From assembly GCA_023406895.1 (NCBI GenBank), contig JAEXTV010000016.1, positions 216,051 to 280,050 on the forward strand: DNA of 64,000 nucleotides, in the 5' to 3' direction. Positions within the stretch are counted from its first letter, which is position 1, and each line of letters starts with the position of its first letter. Position numbers and translations under genes: made by a program. Of the stretch, positions 61,776 to 64,000 are shown one piece after another. The notes under the pieces were generated by a model that saw only the letters and a list, made by a program, of their open reading frames with translations, was not told where the DNA came from and did not search any database. Source of the stretch: Bacillota bacterium. Its GTDB lineage: Bacteria > Bacillota > Clostridia > Christensenellales > SZUA-584.

Positions 61776-62225
61776 ATGAAAGTGATACTGATTAAGGACA
61801 TAAAAGGCACAGGATATGAAGGAGATATTATCAATGTGAGCGACGGCTACGCGAGAAACTTTCTGTTTCCCAAAGGGCTGGCCAAGGAAGCCTCGGCGCA
61901 GAACTTGAACATCGCCAAGCAGCAGCAGCAGGCCAACGAAAAGCGCCGCATGCTCGAGCGCCTTTCGGCGGAGGAAGCTGCCAAGCGTCTGAGCGGCCTT
62001 AAGGTGGTTATCAAGGCCAAGTGCGGCGAAAACGGCCGTTTATTCGGGTCGATCACGTCCAAAGAAATTTCCGACGCGATACTCGATCAGCACGGTATTG
62101 AGATTGAGAAAAAGCGCATCGTCATGGACGACAACATCAAGGACTTGGGAGAAACCAAGCTGTCGATCAAGGTGTATGCAGGCATTTCTGCCGACATCGT
62201 CGTCAGCGTTGAAGCGGCGAAATAG
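61776..62225 (+). CDS. rplI: 50S ribosomal protein L9
   Basis: 149 residues. N-terminal domain MKVILIKDIKGTGYEGDIIN and GYARNFLFPKGLAKEAS are the rRNA-binding signature; a long helix and the C-terminal domain (KCGENGRLFGSITSKEI) follow. Begins 2 bases after gdpP with AAAGAGG within that gene. Confidence 0.97.
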   Translation: MKVILIKDIKGTGYEGDIINVSDGYARNFLFPKGLAKEASAQNLNIAKQQQQANEKRRMLERLSAEEAAKRLSGLKVVIKAKCGENGRLFGSITSKEISDAILDQHGIEIEKKRIVMDDNIKDLGETKLSIKVYAGISADIVVSVEAAK

Positions 62226-62299
62226 TTTTTTGTGAGGCTACGTCCTCGTTAACTGACATATCAAGTAAACAATGATTCAGCGTTTACTCAAGGGGTATT

Positions 62300-63646
62300 A
62301 TGGAGCAGGTCACAGCGGCGGGCTATGTACCGCCAAACAATCAGGAAGCGGAACGCAGCGTCCTTGGGAGCATGTTTTTAGACTCCAGGGCTGTTTTTGC
62401 TGCGATTGAACGGCTCCATGCGGGCGATTTTTATTCACAGCGTCACCAGCAGATTTTCGAGGTGATGTGCGAACTCTGCGAGACGGGCGCCCCGATCGAC
62501 ACCGTCACCGTGGTGGACCGGCTTGACCGCAAAGGGCAGTTAAGCGGCACGGACGACACGCTCTACATTGCCGACCTCGCCAGCAGCGTTCCGAGCACCT
62601 CAAGCGTGAGCTATTACATTGACATCGTTGAGCAAAAAGCGGTGCTGCGTGCGCTGATCGCGGCGGGGCAGACGATAATTCAGGACGCCTCAAGTTCGGA
62701 AGAGGAAGTGCCGGATATCGTGAACCGCGCGAGCGATATGATATACAAAATCGCCGTGAAGCGAGAGCGCGATACGCTCACGCATATCAAACAGGCGCTG
62801 CTCGAAGGGTATACCTCGATCAGCGAATCGATGAACAGCAAAACAGGCATCATCGGCGTTCCCACAGGCTTTAAGCAGCTCGACAAAATGCTCTCGGGGC
62901 TGCAGAAAACACAGCTCATCATCGTGGCGGGACGGCCCGGCATGGGCAAAACGAGCTTTGCAATCAATATCGCACAGCATGCCGCAGTGGAGCTCGACGT
63001 GCCCGTCGCGATCTTTTCTCTGGAAATGTCGCGTGAGCAGCTCGCCATGCGCATGATGTGCAGCGAAGCGCTCGTGGACAGCCAGAAAACACGTATCGGC
63101 GGCCTGACCCCGGACGATTACGACAGACTAGCCGACGCGGTGGACGTGCTCGCCAAAGCCCCCATCTATATCGATGATTCGCCCACGATCACCGTGATGG
63201 AGATGCTCGCCAAAGCGCGGCGTCTGAAAAAAGATAAGGGCCTCGGGCTCGTCGTGATCGACTATCTGCAGCTCATGTCGGGCAAGGACCGGCGCGAAAA
63301 CCGACAGCAGGAGATTTCGAGCATGACACGCAGCCTCAAGATTATGGCCAAGGAGGTCGGCGTGCCGGTGATACTGCTCTCACAGCTAAGCCGCGCAAGC
63401 GAAAAGCGTGATTCCAAGCGTCCGATGCTCTCCGACCTGCGTGAGTCGGGCAGTATTGAGCAGGATGCCGACGTTGTTATTTTCCTGCACCGCGAGAGCT
63501 ATTACAACAAAGAAGCCGACAACGTGTCGCAGATCATCGTCGCCAAGCAAAGAAGCGGTCCCACGGGCGAAGTCAACGTGGGATGGCGCGGCGACCAGAC
63601 GCGCTTTGCGGAGCTATCCAATCAAACGGAAGCAGCACCATTTTAG
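62300..63646 (+). CDS. dnaB: Replicative DNA helicase DnaB
   Basis: 448 residues. N-terminal DnaB domain (PPNNQEAERSVLGSMFLDSRA), linker, then RecA-like core with Walker A GRPGMGKTSFA (Lys 217), Walker B LVVIDYLQLMSG, and the arginine-finger region SGPTGEVNVGW. It unwinds DNA at the fork. 74 bases after rplI. No intein. Confidence 0.97.
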   Translation: MEQVTAAGYVPPNNQEAERSVLGSMFLDSRAVFAAIERLHAGDFYSQRHQQIFEVMCELCETGAPIDTVTVVDRLDRKGQLSGTDDTLYIADLASSVPSTSSVSYYIDIVEQKAVLRALIAAGQTIIQDASSSEEEVPDIVNRASDMIYKIAVKRERDTLTHIKQALLEGYTSISESMNSKTGIIGVPTGFKQLDKMLSGLQKTQLIIVAGRPGMGKTSFAINIAQHAAVELDVPVAIFSLEMSREQLAMRMMCSEALVDSQKTRIGGLTPDDYDRLADAVDVLAKAPIYIDDSPTITVMEMLAKARRLKKDKGLGLVVIDYLQLMSGKDRRENRQQEISSMTRSLKIMAKEVGVPVILLSQLSRASEKRDSKRPMLSDLRESGSIEQDADVVIFLHRESYYNKEADNVSQIIVAKQRSGPTGEVNVGWRGDQTRFAELSNQTEAAPF

Positions 63647-64000
63647 CTGCCGTACGATACAAACCCTGCATTTTAACCCATACTGTCATGGCACCGCTGC
63701 GTCGTGCGGAGCATCCCATGTCAAAGCACTTATGAATATGGCGGTCCTCTTTTGTAACTGCGCAATCGAAATTGAAACAACGGTTTTAAGACAATTTCTC
63801 ATCACCAACTCCTATCGGCGACTGTCCCCCGTCCATCCCAAATCAGGGGATGTGCTAAACAGTTTATTGATACGCCCGAACCGGCTTTATGCCGGTTTCA
63901 GGCTGCTGACAAAGTAACAAATGTCATTTCGAGCGAGCGTAAGCGATCGACTACGAAGTAGAGTGAAATCCCATGTTTAAAGCGTTTTAACATGGGATGC
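63647..64000. repeat. Intergenic region with two hairpins, possible dispersed repeat
   Basis: No gene supported. AACCGGC-TTTAT-GCCGGTT (63879-63897) is probably the terminator after dnaB or part of a repeat. Then a segment with TCATTTCGAGCGAGCG and GAGTGAAATCC ends in a 10-bp hairpin ATCCCATGTT...AACATGGGAT (63968-63998). This style matches short dispersed intergenic repeats of Firmicutes, but no second full copy lies in the window. Confidence 0.45.

Noticed and set aside
63408..63917. Plus-strand frame of 169 residues overlapping the dnaB end
   Set aside because: It is an alternative-frame shadow of dnaB that runs into non-coding sequence, with no ribosome binding site.
1..64000. CRISPR array
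   Set aside because: No series of regularly spaced identical repeats. The tRNA half copies are few, unequal and clearly tRNA-derived.

Overview
The window joins two kinds of DNA. About 1-40,620 is the right-hand part of an integrative and conjugative element (ICE) of the Tn1549-like, VirD4/MOBP class. About 40,620-64,000 is chromosome of a spore-forming, low- to mid-GC Firmicute, most likely a member of Clostridia. The host call rests on Spo0A with a 0A box, the gene order YybS (DUF2232)-GdpP-L9-DnaB, a PepV dipeptidase, a PFL-family protein and DUF378. No finer taxonomy can be supported from the sequence.

ICE layout. Nearly every gene lies on the minus strand, so the element reads from right to left. 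From the right it starts at a tRNA-Arg(CCT) gene that probably marks the attachment site. Three tRNA-proximal cargo genes follow: a 126-aa protein, a lipoprotein, and an EcsC protein with zinc ribbons. Next come ParA/ParB, a small Cys-rich protein, and a compact Flp/Tad type IVb pilus operon. That operon holds CpaB, TadZ, CpaF, TadB, TadC, a Flp-like pilin, two TadE/F-like proteins, a secreted thioester/CARDB surface protein and the prepilin peptidase. After it come small ICE genes, a winged-helix protein, a 2324-aa methylase-helicase, a Toprim primase-like protein, a DUF3846/YodL protein, a candidate oriT, MobC, the relaxase, PcfB, an ArdC-like protein, the VirD4 coupling ATPase, a VirB2-like pilin and a TrbL/VirB6 protein. 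VirB4, later transfer genes and the integrase are not present and presumably lie left of position 1.

Three cargo modules sit at joints of this backbone. (1) A PD-(D/E)XK protein plus a beta-CASP metallo-beta-lactamase nuclease, translationally coupled, with their own promoter and inverted-repeat operator, lie between mobC and the relaxase. (2) An AT-rich AAA ATPase plus HNH nuclease pair resembling Septu (PtuA/PtuB) lies between the relaxase and pcfB. (3) An AT-rich 698-aa protein with an N-terminal D...QxK nuclease-like motif lies beside the helicase. All three look like anti-mobile-element systems. The first is the best candidate for something undescribed.

Regulatory structure. Many backbone genes have a strong hairpin, often a complete intrinsic terminator, directly before the ribosome binding site, whereas the cargo genes generally do not. 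Upstream of the tRNA-Arg gene are three copies of its 5' half, all ending in the anticodon loop.

Chromosome. In order: PFL-family protein, lipoproteins and small membrane proteins, PepV, UppP, branched-chain aminotransferase, TrkH/TrkA potassium uptake, an SPL-like radical SAM protein with a Cys-rich partner, an FMN-binding protein, a VOC protein, a SANT-like DNA-binding protein, Spo0A, a FucU/RbsD mutarotase, then MazG-like, YybS, GdpP, L9 and DnaB.
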